Shown in pieces: positions 1 to 5,977 of a DNA stretch of 5,977 nucleotides. Position 1 is the stretch's first letter. Every line of letters begins with the position of its first letter. Source of the stretch: Thiobacillaceae bacterium (GTDB lineage: Bacteria > Pseudomonadota > Gammaproteobacteria > Burkholderiales > Thiobacillaceae); the NCBI GenBank assembly GCA_024643305.1, contig JAHENE010000129.1, positions 1-5,977 of the forward strand. The letters run 5' to 3'. The notes below the pieces were generated by a model. It was not told the DNA's origin, made no database searches, and worked only from the letters and a program-made list of their open reading frames with translations. The position numbers and the translations under genes were made by a program.

Positions 1-929
1 ACCTCATTACTGTGATGACCGAGCACAAAGCCGTGCTCGACACCATGCGCGAGTTGGAGCGCGAGGGTTACGAAGTCACCTATCTGCAGCCCATGGAAAA
101 TGGATTGCTCGACCTTGAAACATTCAAGGCGGCGATCCGCCCAGACACCGTGCTGGCATCGGTGATGTTCGTCAACAACGAAATCGGCGTAATCCAGGAT
201 ATTGCCCAGCTTGGCGAAATCTGCCGTTCCAAGGGCGTGATTTTCCATGTGGACGCTGCGCAGGCAACCGGCAAGGTCGAAATCGACCTGAAATCCCTCA
301 AAGTCGATCTCATGTCTTTTTCCGCGCACAAGACTTATGGTTCCAAAGGTATGGGCGCCCTGTATGTGCGTCGCAAACCGCGCATCCGCCTGGAAGCACA
401 AATGCATGGCGGTGGCCACGAGCGCGGCATGCGTTCCGGCACCCTGGCCACCCACCAGATTGTCGGCATGGGGGAAGCATTCCGTATTGCACGCGAGGAA
501 ATGGCTGCTGAAAACGAGCGCATCCGCATGCTGCGCGACAGGCTCTACAAGGGTTTTTCGGATATTGAAGAGACCGTGGTCAATGGTGACATGGAGCATC
601 GGATCCCTGGCAACCTGAATATCAGTTTTGCCTACGTGGAGGGCGAATCACTGATGATGGCAATCAAGGACGTGGCAGTATCTTCGGGCTCTGCTTGCAC
701 CTCCGCCAGCCTCGAACCCTCATATGTGTTGAAGGCTTTGGGCCGCAGCGACGAACTGGCGCATTCCTCGATCCGCTTTACCATCGGGCGCTTTACCACC
801 GAAGAGGAAATTGACTACACCATCGACCTGATAAAGAAACAGGTTGCCAAGCTGCGTGAAATGTCTCCCTTGTGGGAAATGGTCAAGGACGGTATCGACA
901 TCAATACCGTTCAATGGGCAGCACACTGA
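1..929 (+). CDS. iscS: Cysteine desulfurase IscS (5' partial)
   Basis: Pyridoxal-phosphate cysteine desulfurase of the cytosolic ISC pathway. It converts L-cysteine to alanine and carries the sulfur as a persulfide for IscU. The first complete codon is at 3-5 and the frame is open to the left edge, so the GTG at 12 is internal. By alignment from memory with E. coli IscS (404 aa), the window begins near residue 96. Visible landmarks in E. coli numbering are TEH with His104 (codon 24-26), the VNNEIG motif with Asn155, HVDAAQ with Asp180 and Gln183, the PLP lysine Lys206 in SFSAHK (codon 330-332), and the persulfide Cys328 in [10 protein letters not shown] (codon 696-698). The C-terminus ends WAAH, like the conserved tail that contacts IscU. 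The stop is TGA at 927-929, and iscU follows after 24 bases. No frameshift or missing catalytic residue is seen. Identification is essentially certain; only the N-terminal quarter is missing. Confidence 0.98.
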   Translation, partial: LITVMTEHKAVLDTMRELEREGYEVTYLQPMENGLLDLETFKAAIRPDTVLASVMFVNNEIGVIQDIAQLGEICRSKGVIFHVDAAQATGKVEIDLKSLKVDLMSFSAHKTYGSKGMGALYVRRKPRIRLEAQMHGGGHERGMRSGTLATHQIVGMGEAFRIAREEMAAENERIRMLRDRLYKGFSDIEETVVNGDMEHRIPGNLNISFAYVEGESLMMAIKDVAVSSGSACTSASLEPSYVLKALGRSDELAHSSIRFTIGRFTTEEEIDYTIDLIKKQVAKLREMSPLWEMVKDGIDINTVQWAAH

Positions 930-940
930 ATTTGATTTGT

Positions 941-946
941 AAGGAG
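941..946 (+). promoter_or_regulatory. Shine-Dalgarno site of iscU
   Basis: AAGGAG lies 7 bases before the iscU ATG at 954. It is the best ribosome binding site in the window and fixes the iscU start. A strong site here fits the need for ample scaffold protein. Confidence 0.8.
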
Positions 947-953
947 CAAGAGC

Positions 954-1373
954 ATGGCATACAGCGACAAGGTTCTGGAACACTATGAAAATCCCCGCAA
1001 CGTGGGTTCTTTCGACAAGGAAGACGAAGATGTGGGTACTGGCATGGTCGGCGCACCTGCCTGCGGTGACGTAATGAAATTGCAAATCAAGGTGAATGAA
1101 CAAGGCGTGATTGAAGATGCCAAGTTCAAAACTTATGGCTGCGGCTCAGCGATCGCTTCCTCCTCTCTGGTGACGGAATGGGTGAAAGGCAAAACCCTCG
1201 ATCAGGCCATGGAACTCAAGAACACACAGATTGCTGAAGAGCTGGCCCTGCCGCCGGTAAAAATCCACTGCTCCATTTTGGCGGAAGACGCCATCAAGGC
1301 AGCGGTTGCCGACTACAAGGCCAAGCACGGTGAAGCTGTTACTGGAGCCGAACCCAAGGCTGCCAACGCGTAA
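954..1373 (+). CDS. iscU: Iron-sulfur cluster assembly scaffold IscU
   Basis: Scaffold on which [2Fe-2S] clusters are built from IscS-derived sulfur and iron, then handed to acceptors with help from HscA/HscB. The 139-residue product shows the three cluster cysteines Cys37 (in APACGD), Cys63 (YGCGSA) and Cys106 (KIHCS). Asp39 and His105 are also present. The HscA recognition motif LPPVK is at residues 99-103. The N-terminus MAYSDKV closely matches E. coli IscU. The protein is about 11 residues longer than the E. coli one (128 aa, from memory) because of an Ala-rich, probably disordered tail (about 129-139). The start is fixed by AAGGAG at 941-946. The stop TAA at 1371-1373 is 8 bases before iscA. 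The intact Cys37/Asp39 pair argues for the ISC-type scaffold rather than a SufU or NifU homologue. Confidence 0.98.
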   Translation: MAYSDKVLEHYENPRNVGSFDKEDEDVGTGMVGAPACGDVMKLQIKVNEQGVIEDAKFKTYGCGSAIASSSLVTEWVKGKTLDQAMELKNTQIAEELALPPVKIHCSILAEDAIKAAVADYKAKHGEAVTGAEPKAANA

Positions 1374-1381
1374 GGTGCAGT

Positions 1382-1705
1382 ATGTCAATTACCGTAACCG
1401 ATAAAGCTGCAAAGCACATCAGCAACTTCCTTGGCAAGCGTGGCAAGGGCATCGGCCTGCGCTTGGGCGTGCGCACCACCGGCTGTTCGGGCATGGCCTA
1501 CAAGCTGGAATTCGTTGACGAAGAGCAGGGTGAGGACGTTCGTTTCGACAGCAACGGCGTTACAGTATTTGTTGACCCCAAGAGCCTTCCTTATCTGGAT
1601 GGCATGGAACTGGACTTTGCGCGCGAAGGCCTGAACGAAGGCTTCAAGTTCAACAACCCCAATGTCAAGAATATGTGCGGGTGCGGTGAATCGTTTAACG
1701 TGTAG
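1382..1705 (+). CDS. iscA: A-type iron-sulfur carrier IscA
   Basis: A-type carrier that receives clusters from IscU and delivers them to apoproteins, notably in [4Fe-4S] maturation. The product is 107 residues, the same length as E. coli IscA. It keeps the three ligand cysteines: Cys35 in TTGCSGMAY, and Cys99 and Cys101 in the C-terminal CGCGESF motif. The N-terminus [10 protein letters not shown] is typical, and the [18 protein letters not shown] region distinguishes IscA from ErpA or SufA in an isc operon. A weak AAGGTG (1372-1377) overlapping the iscU stop is the likely ribosome binding site, which suggests coupled translation. The next gene, hscB, starts only after 66 bases, the longest gap within the operon. 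Confidence 0.97.
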   Translation: MSITVTDKAAKHISNFLGKRGKGIGLRLGVRTTGCSGMAYKLEFVDEEQGEDVRFDSNGVTVFVDPKSLPYLDGMELDFAREGLNEGFKFNNPNVKNMCGCGESFNV

Positions 1706-1726
1706 TGCCTGATTCCGGGGCGCGCA

Positions 1727-1761
1727 AAAGGCTTCGGGTTTAAAAGATGGGTCGAGCCTTT
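1727..1761 (+). repeat. Weak hairpin in the iscA-hscB gap
   Basis: AAAGGCT (1727-1733) can pair with AGCCTTT (1755-1761), giving 7 pairs plus a possible T-G closing pair around a loop of about 20 bases. It is the only structure I see in the 66-base gap before hscB. It has no following T-tract, so it is not a normal terminator. It might modulate processing or hscB translation, or be chance. Confidence 0.25.
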
Positions 1762-1771
1762 CAAGTCATTC

Positions 1772-2302
1772 ATGGATTTTCACGCAAACCACTTCCGGTT
1801 ATTCGATCTGCCCACTCTGTTCCGGCTTGATGCCGGCGAGCTGGAAACCGCCTATCGAAAACTGCAGAACGAAGTGCACCCCGATCGTTTTGCTGCTGCC
1901 GGCGAAGCCGAGAAGCGTCTGTCCATGCAGTGGGCGACCAAGGTGAACGAGGCTTTCCAGACGCTCAAGAAACCGCTCACCCGTGGCGCATATTTGCTCC
2001 AGCTTCAAGGAATGGACGTGTTCTCAGAAAAACACACCGCCTTCCCTCCAGCGTTCCTGATGCAGCAAATGGAGTGGCGCGAAGCAGTAGGGGACGCGCG
2101 ACAGGCACGCAATACGGGAGCTCTGGATAGGCTTTCGCGCGAGTTGCGTGATGAAACAAAACGCCTGGAATCTGAACTGGCCTCACAACTTGACGATATG
2201 CAGGACTATGAGGCTGCAGCTGCCACGGTGCGAAAAATGAAATTCATGCACAAGCTGATTGAGGAAATCGGTGATGCGCAAGAAGAGATAGAAACAGTCT
2301 AG
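1772..2302 (+). CDS. hscB: Co-chaperone HscB (Hsc20, J-domain)
   Basis: J-type co-chaperone that brings IscU to HscA and stimulates HscA ATP hydrolysis during cluster transfer. The 176-residue product has an N-terminal J domain (about 1-80) with the essential HPD motif at 36-38 in EVHPDRF. A C-terminal three-helix IscU-binding domain (about 85-176) follows. Hydrophobic residues matching the E. coli IscU-binding face are recognisable in FLMQQM (95-100) and in KMKFM (155-159). E. coli HscB is 171 aa. The ATG at 1772 is chosen because MDFHANHF matches the family N-terminus. An upstream ATG at 1747 is out of frame. No clear Shine-Dalgarno sequence precedes it. hscA begins 2 bases after the TAG stop, which implies strong coupling. 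Confidence 0.96.
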   Translation: MDFHANHFRLFDLPTLFRLDAGELETAYRKLQNEVHPDRFAAAGEAEKRLSMQWATKVNEAFQTLKKPLTRGAYLLQLQGMDVFSEKHTAFPPAFLMQQMEWREAVGDARQARNTGALDRLSRELRDETKRLESELASQLDDMQDYEAAAATVRKMKFMHKLIEEIGDAQEEIETV

Positions 2303-2304
2303 GC

Positions 2305-4170
2305 ATGGCACTGCTGCAAATTTCCGAACCAGGCATGTCAACCGCACCGCATCAGCACCGTCTGGCGGTTGGGATAGATCTGGGTACAACCAATTCACTG
2401 GTTGCCTCAGTGCGGTCCGGCATCGCTCGTGTGCTGGATGATATTCAGGGGCGTTCGCTGGTGCCATCAGTCGTTCGTTACCATGCGGACGGTAAAGTCG
2501 AAGTCGGATTTGAAGCGCAAATCAGGCAGAGCGATGATCCGCACAACACCATCGTTTCGGTCAAACGCTTCATGGGCCGAAGCCTTGCCGATCTTGGTGA
2601 CCCGGGGCGTTTCCCCTATAAGTTTGTTGATGCGCCGGGCATGGTGCAATTGCAAACGGCTGCCGGCAACAAAAGCCCGGTTGAAGTTTCTGCCGACATT
2701 CTGAAAGTCCTGCGCGACCGGGCCGAACGCTCTCTAGGGGGTGATCTGGTCGGCGCCGTCATTACCGTGCCGGCCTATTTTGACGATGCCCAGCGTCAGG
2801 CCACCAAGGATGCCGCCAAGCTTGCCGGCCTCAACATACTGCGCCTGCTTAACGAACCTACGGCTGCGGCCATCGCCTATGGCCTCGACAATGCTGCCGA
2901 GGGTGTCTATGCAGTGTATGACCTGGGTGGCGGCACCTTCGATGTTTCCATTCTCAAGCTTACGCGCGGTTTGTTCGAGGTGTTATCCACCAATGGCGAT
3001 TCGGCTTTAGGCGGGGATGATTTCGACCAGCGCGTATTCTGCTGGATTGTGGAACAGTCGCGACTCACACCCTTGAATGCCAAGGACACCCGGTTGCTGC
3101 TCACCCGCGCGCGCGAAGCCAAGGAGCAGCTGACCGAGCATGACGAAGCACGCATTACCGCGTTGCTTTCAACAGGTGAACTGGTGGATTTGAATCTCAC
3201 CACTGCCAAATTCAATGAGATTACTGCCAACTTGGTCAGCAAGACGCTGGCGCCGACACGTAAGGCCCTACGCGATGCGGGGCTTGCCGCCGACGAAGTG
3301 AAGGGTGTGGTGATGGTAGGCGGTGCCACGCGCATGCCGTGTATTCGCCACGCCGTGGGCGAGTTTTTTGGGCAGACGCCGCTCACGAACCTGGACCCGG
3401 ACAAGGTGGTGGCACTGGGTGCCGCCATGCAGGCTGATGTGCTGGCCGGAAATCGCAAGCAGGATGATGACTGGCTGCTGCTGGATGTGATTCCGCTTTC
3501 GCTGGGTCTGGAAACCATGGGTGGCCTGACCGAGAAGGTCATCCCGCGCAACACTACGATACCGGTGGCGCGTGCGCAGGAGTTCACCACATTCAAGGAT
3601 GGCCAGACCGCCATGAGCTTCCATGTGGTGCAGGGCGAGCGCGAGCTGGTGTCGGACTGCCGCTCGCTTGCCAAATTCGAATTGCGCGGAATTCCACCCA
3701 TGGTCGCAGGCGCCGCCCGCATCCGCGTTACTTTCCAGGTGGATGCCGATGGTCTGCTTTCTGTTTCTGCGCGCGAACTCGGCACGGGAATCGAGGCTGC
3801 CATTACAGTCAAGCCCTCCTATGGACTTTCGGATGACGAAATTGCTGGCATGCTCAATGATGCCAATGCCTTCGCTGAGGAAGACATGAAGGCGCGTGCC
3901 TTGAACGAGCAGCGTGTCGATGGCAACAGCCTGGTGCAGGCCACGCGCGCCGCGCTCGAACAGGATGGGGAGGCCTTGTTGAGCCTGGAAGAACGCGCCG
4001 CCATCAGGGCAGGTATTGCAGATCTTGAACAACGCATTGCCGCAGAGGACCATCTCGCCATCAAGCGCGCAGTCGAGAGCCTGAATGAGGCCACTGGCGA
4101 TTTTGCAGCGCGCCGTATGGATGCAAGCGTTAAGAAAGCCCTGCGCGGCCATAAATTAAACGAACTGTAA
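2305..4170 (+). CDS. hscA: Hsp70-class chaperone HscA (Hsc66)
   Basis: Specialised Hsp70 that binds the LPPVK motif of IscU and uses ATP hydrolysis, stimulated by HscB, to promote cluster release. The 621-residue product is close to E. coli HscA (616 aa). Its N-terminus [10 protein letters not shown] is nearly diagnostic for HscA and separates it from DnaK. The nucleotide-binding domain (about 20-390) shows phosphate loop GIDLGTTNS (23-31), [11 protein letters not shown] from 155, DLGGGTFD (206-213) and adenosine motif GGATRMP (339-345). The interdomain linker DVIPL (394-398) leads to the substrate-binding beta domain and an alpha-helical lid to the C-terminus, which ends in the HscA-like GHKLNEL and not in the DnaK EEV tail. 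The start is 2 bases after the hscB stop with only a poor purine-rich upstream site, so translation is probably coupled to hscB. Confidence 0.98.
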   Translation: MALLQISEPGMSTAPHQHRLAVGIDLGTTNSLVASVRSGIARVLDDIQGRSLVPSVVRYHADGKVEVGFEAQIRQSDDPHNTIVSVKRFMGRSLADLGDPGRFPYKFVDAPGMVQLQTAAGNKSPVEVSADILKVLRDRAERSLGGDLVGAVITVPAYFDDAQRQATKDAAKLAGLNILRLLNEPTAAAIAYGLDNAAEGVYAVYDLGGGTFDVSILKLTRGLFEVLSTNGDSALGGDDFDQRVFCWIVEQSRLTPLNAKDTRLLLTRAREAKEQLTEHDEARITALLSTGELVDLNLTTAKFNEITANLVSKTLAPTRKALRDAGLAADEVKGVVMVGGATRMPCIRHAVGEFFGQTPLTNLDPDKVVALGAAMQADVLAGNRKQDDDWLLLDVIPLSLGLETMGGLTEKVIPRNTTIPVARAQEFTTFKDGQTAMSFHVVQGERELVSDCRSLAKFELRGIPPMVAGAARIRVTFQVDADGLLSVSARELGTGIEAAITVKPSYGLSDDEIAGMLNDANAFAEEDMKARALNEQRVDGNSLVQATRAALEQDGEALLSLEERAAIRAGIADLEQRIAAEDHLAIKRAVESLNEATGDFAARRMDASVKKALRGHKLNEL

Positions 4171-4181
4171 ATAAATCTTCC

Positions 4182-4523
4182 ATGCCCCAAATCATTGTAT
4201 TGCCCCATGTCGAACTATGCCCGGAAGGCGCGGTGATCGAAGCCAAAACTGGCGAGACCATTTGCGATATGCTGCTGGCCAATGGTGTCGAAATCGAACA
4301 TGCCTGCGAGAAGTCCTGCGCATGCACCACCTGTCATGTGATTGTGCGGGAAGGCTTTGACTCACTGGAACCTTCGGATGAGAAGGAAGACGATCTGCTC
4401 GACAAGGCCTGGGGGCTGGAACCGCAATCGCGACTGTCCTGCCAGTCCAGGGTGGCGGATACGGATCTGGTGGTGGAAATTCCCAAGTACACCATCAACA
4501 TGGTGAAGGAGGGCGGACATTAA
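4182..4523 (+). CDS. fdx: ISC-type [2Fe-2S] ferredoxin Fdx
   Basis: Adrenodoxin-like [2Fe-2S] ferredoxin that donates electrons for cluster assembly on IscU. The 113-residue product has the ligand set Cys42, Cys48, Cys51 and Cys87, in HACEKSCACTTCH and LSCQSRV. Compared from memory with E. coli Fdx (111 aa), Cys46 and Cys13 are shared, Cys28 is extra, and the residue two after Cys51-His52 is Val53 instead of Cys. The acidic stretch DEKEDDLLDKAWGLEP (66-81) is typical of the partner-binding face. The ATG is 12 bases after the hscA stop, in AT-rich sequence with no recognisable Shine-Dalgarno motif. MPQIIVLPH fits the family N-terminus, so the start is kept. Confidence 0.97.
   Translation: MPQIIVLPHVELCPEGAVIEAKTGETICDMLLANGVEIEHACEKSCACTTCHVIVREGFDSLEPSDEKEDDLLDKAWGLEPQSRLSCQSRVADTDLVVEIPKYTINMVKEGGH
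4506..4512 (+). promoter_or_regulatory. Shine-Dalgarno site of iscX
   Basis: AAGGAGG lies inside the 3' end of fdx. It is a perfect motif but sits 13 bases before the iscX ATG at 4526, a longer spacing than usual. Coupling across the 2-base fdx-iscX gap may help initiation. Confidence 0.6.
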
Positions 4524-4525
4524 TC

Positions 4526-4720
4526 ATGAAATGGACCGACGTAAACGACATCGCCATCGAACTCTATGAGAGCCACCCGGACGTTGACCCGCAATATGTC
4601 CGCTTTACTGACCTGCATGCCTGGGTAATGGCTTTGCCCGGCTTCAACGACGACCCCAACAAATCCAACGAAAAAATCCTAGAGGCCATCCAGATGGCCT
4701 GGATGGACGAGGCCAGCTGA
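4526..4720 (+). CDS. iscX: Fe-S assembly protein IscX (YfhJ)
   Basis: Small acidic protein that binds IscS and, in E. coli, modulates desulfurase activity in an iron-dependent way; it has also been proposed as an iron donor. The 64-residue product matches E. coli IscX (66 aa) along its length, with KWTD at the N-terminus, DVDP, VRFTDLH, and the C-terminal block SNEKILEAIQMAWMDEA. The many Asp and Glu residues form the acidic surface known to contact IscS. It begins 2 bases after the fdx stop and is the last recognised gene of the isc operon. The stop is TGA at 4718-4720. Confidence 0.97.
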   Translation: MKWTDVNDIAIELYESHPDVDPQYVRFTDLHAWVMALPGFNDDPNKSNEKILEAIQMAWMDEAS

Positions 4721-4726
4721 ATCCTG

Positions 4727-4882
4727 ATGTGCAAGCGATGCCTGTTTTGTCGATTGGTACCTCGACATCGCGAATTGCAGCTCAGTATGTCGGACAGGAA
4801 ATACGCATCAAGCCTCGCCGGTCCAAATGGACATCAATTTGGCTCTTGCTTCGCTGTTTGTGACTCATGTCATCTTCTGTAA
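4727..4882 (+). CDS. Doubtful 51-residue Cys-rich small ORF
   Basis: An ATG 6 bases after the iscX stop opens a 51-codon frame ending in TAA (4880-4882). The product begins MCKRCLFC and ends CFAVCDSCHLL. Its six cysteines (2, 5, 8, 41, 45, 48) form two clusters, CxxCxxC and CxxxCxxC, reminiscent of a zinc or Fe-S knuckle. Position right behind iscX would allow reinitiation; the only purine-rich site is a weak GAGG at 4709-4712. Against it, by my count only about 44% of sense codons end in G or C, lower than the flanking genes appear, and it uses CGA three times. I recognise no family. It may well be chance. Confidence 0.15.
   Translation: MCKRCLFCRLVPRHRELQLSMSDRKYASSLAGPNGHQFGSCFAVCDSCHLL
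4823..4842. repeat. Small inverted repeat CCAAAT/ATTTGG
   Basis: CCAAAT (4823-4828) and ATTTGG (4837-4842) can form a 6-bp stem with an 8-base loop. An overlapping alternative hairpin is GTCC-AAAT-GGAC (4821-4832). The two are mutually exclusive. No T-tract follows, so terminator function is not supported. Confidence 0.3.
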
Positions 4883-4890
4883 CAGACAAC

Positions 4891-4954
4891 AGCCACCCTG
4901 AAGTTGCCGTAACTAAACTCCGGCCAGATAGCTTGACGAATTTTAGGGTTGGCT
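4891..4954. repeat. Imperfect inverted repeat at the VWA gene 3' end
   Basis: The arm AGCCACCCTGAA (4891-4902) pairs with TTTAGGGTTGGCT (4942-4954) through 11 Watson-Crick pairs and one G-T pair, with one bulged base and a 39-base loop. The right arm overlaps the stop codon of the - strand gene (4953-4955). It could act as a shared end structure for the two convergent transcripts, but the loop is large and no clear T-run follows on either strand. Confidence 0.35.
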
Positions 4955-5977
4955 AAGCGGTTAGCTGGGCGTAAAGCAGCGGCAGTTGTTTCGGCAAGTC
5001 TGCCGGTTTGTGGATGACGACGTAGCGGCCAAGGCCAAACAGGTGGGAAAGATAGTCGGACCCTTTCTCGTCTACCGTCACGCAGAAGGGTTGTAATCCT
5101 TTCTCGCGAGCTTCCATGATGGCGTGGCGGGTGTCCTCGATGCCATAGCGTCCTTCGTATTGATCTAGGTCGTTGGGTTTGCCGTCGGTGAGAATGAGCA
5201 TGAGTCGTTGCTGAGCTCGCTGCTCTGAGAGAATCGTTGTGGCATGGCGGATTGCTGCACCCATACGCGTATAGTAGCCGGGCTTCAAACCTGCGATTCG
5301 TCCGCGCGTGACATTGTCGTAGCGTTCGGAAAAATCCTTCAACACATGAAAACGCACGTTGTCGCGCCGTAGCGAGGAGAATCCATACAGCCCGAAGCGA
5401 TCGCCGGTTACGGACAAAGCCTCGGAAAACAGGAACAGGGTGTCACGGATGACATCGATCACCCGCGCCTCATTGTTCACGTAGGCGTCAGTGGAAAGTG
5501 ACAGGTCGGCCAGCAGCAGGCTGGCGAGGTCGCGTTGGTGCGCGCGAATATCCTTGTACAGTCCGCGTTCTGGCGCAGGGCGCTTCAGATGACGGTCGGT
5601 TGCATGCTCGAGACAAGCATCCAGATCCAGTTCGCTGCCGTTGAATTGCCGCTTGAGCCAGACTCGCCCGGGTGTCAGCGCTTCGAACTGGCGGCGGATG
5701 CGGCGCGCAGTAATGGATAGATGGGGCGGCAAGCTGCAGGGCGAGGCAGTAGTCGCCAACATCGGCCGCAGGCGGCAGTAGCCCGGTTGCAGCATCCGTT
5801 TTTTGTGCTGCCATTCCGGCAGTAGAATTCCGGGGCCAAGGGGTGTGTCGTCGGCGTGTTCCGGCGGCAAGTCGAGGTCGAAGCGCACCCGCGCCGCCGT
5901 GGTCTTGCTGTCGCGCGCCACGCTCAGACGTTTAAAGTCATTCGCTGCTTCACTTGGGTTGCTGTCTTCGTCCTCTT
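4953..5977 (-). CDS. NorD/CbbO-type VWA domain protein (5' partial)
   Basis: C-terminal part of a VWA protein of the family that includes NorD (nitric oxide reductase activation) and CbbO (Rubisco activase subunit). These proteins act with a MoxR-type AAA+ ATPase, NorQ or CbbQ. A GTG at 5921 could be read as a start, but the frame stays open to 5977 through an acidic stretch (EDEDSNPSEAAND), so the gene very probably continues past the edge. Family members run to about 600-800 aa. Counting from that GTG, LLPEWQ (33-38) matches the conserved PEW region before the VWA domain. The metal-ion-dependent adhesion site is complete: DLSLS (Asp139, Ser141, Ser143), Thr218 in GYYTRMG and Asp246 in LTDGKPND. 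It ends at TAG (4953-4955), convergent with iscX. The VWA family call is firm; NorD versus CbbO cannot be decided without the neighbouring genes. Confidence 0.9.
   Translation of the reverse strand, partial: EDEDSNPSEAANDFKRLSVARDSKTTAARVRFDLDLPPEHADDTPLGPGILLPEWQHKKRMLQPGYCRLRPMLATTASPCSLPPHLSITARRIRRQFEALTPGRVWLKRQFNGSELDLDACLEHATDRHLKRPAPERGLYKDIRAHQRDLASLLLADLSLSTDAYVNNEARVIDVIRDTLFLFSEALSVTGDRFGLYGFSSLRRDNVRFHVLKDFSERYDNVTRGRIAGLKPGYYTRMGAAIRHATTILSEQRAQQRLMLILTDGKPNDLDQYEGRYGIEDTRHAIMEAREKGLQPFCVTVDEKGSDYLSHLFGLGRYVVIHKPADLPKQLPLLYAQLTA

Larger units (their letters stand above)
4721..4952. other. Convergent intergenic region after iscX
   Basis: These 232 bases separate the isc operon end from the 3' end of the opposing VWA gene. 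The region is visibly richer in A and T than its flanks. No tRNA, insertion sequence or strong intrinsic terminator with a T-tract was seen on either strand. It contains a short cysteine-rich frame (4727-4882), a small inverted repeat (4823-4842) and a longer imperfect one (4891-4954). Termination here is probably weak-hairpin or Rho-dependent; this is inference. Confidence 0.6.

Noticed and set aside
12..929. IscS as a complete 305-residue protein starting at the GTG at 12
   Set aside because: The frame is open to the left edge and the sequence before the GTG still matches IscS (LIT before the TEH motif), so the gene is simply cut by the window.
720..1103. 127-codon - strand frame across the iscS-iscU junction
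   Set aside because: It is antisense to two catalytically intact genes, with no ribosome site and no recognisable domain.
2907..3812. Long open frame (301 codons) on the - strand inside hscA
   Set aside because: It is antisense to a strongly conserved Hsp70, has Ser/Arg/Pro-rich composition typical of a shadow frame, and shows no recognisable domain.
3268..4152. Second long open frame (294 codons) on the - strand inside hscA
   Set aside because: It overlaps the first in another frame, is rich in His and Gln as a codon shadow would be, and has no family features. hscA explains the region fully.
4933..4938. TTGACG resembling a -35 promoter box
   Set aside because: No -10-like sequence lies at suitable spacing, and it points into the 3' end of a gene on the opposite strand.
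5488..5814. 108-codon - strand frame and a 61-codon + strand frame (5535-5720) overlapping the VWA gene
   Set aside because: Both lie within the conserved NorD/CbbO reading frame and show only low-complexity shadow composition.

Overview
The window holds a proteobacterial ISC iron-sulfur cluster assembly operon, cut at its 5' end, followed by a convergent gene for a von Willebrand factor A (VWA) protein of the NorD/CbbO type, cut at the right edge. The order iscS-iscU-iscA-hscB-hscA-fdx-iscX is the classical beta/gammaproteobacterial arrangement. The form of HscB (start MDFHANHF, J-domain motif HPDRF) and the presence of a NorD/CbbO-type gene next door suggest a betaproteobacterium, perhaps an autotrophic or denitrifying member of the Nitrosomonadales/Gallionellaceae kind. 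That placement is inferred from remembered family sequences; no search was run.

Layout: 1-929 is the C-terminal three quarters of IscS (PLP lysine and persulfide cysteine both present). Then come iscU (954-1373), iscA (1382-1705), a 66-base gap with a weak hairpin, hscB (1772-2302), hscA (2305-4170), fdx (4182-4523) and iscX (4526-4720). All are on the + strand. Except for the iscA-hscB gap, spacings are 2 to 24 bases, so this looks like one transcript with translational coupling. The promoter and any iscR would lie left of the window. Positions 4721-4952 form a 232-base convergent intergenic region with no strong terminator. It holds an imperfect inverted repeat at its right end and a doubtful 51-codon cysteine-rich reading frame directly after iscX. 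The VWA gene occupies 4953-5977 on the - strand, and its frame stays open to the window edge.

How the genes work together: IscS takes sulfur from cysteine and passes it to the scaffold IscU. Ferredoxin (Fdx) supplies electrons, and IscX tunes IscS activity. The HscA/HscB chaperone pair binds the LPPVK motif of IscU and drives release of the [2Fe-2S] cluster to acceptors such as IscA. All key residues I could check are intact, so the pathway looks functional. The VWA protein is unrelated to this pathway; its family works with a MoxR-type AAA+ ATPase (NorQ/CbbQ) to activate nitric oxide reductase or Rubisco.

I found no convincing new system. The core is a well-conserved housekeeping operon. 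The items most worth a second look are the cysteine-rich small frame after iscX, the missing 5' part and unseen partners of the VWA gene, and the uncoupled, Shine-Dalgarno-poor start of hscB.
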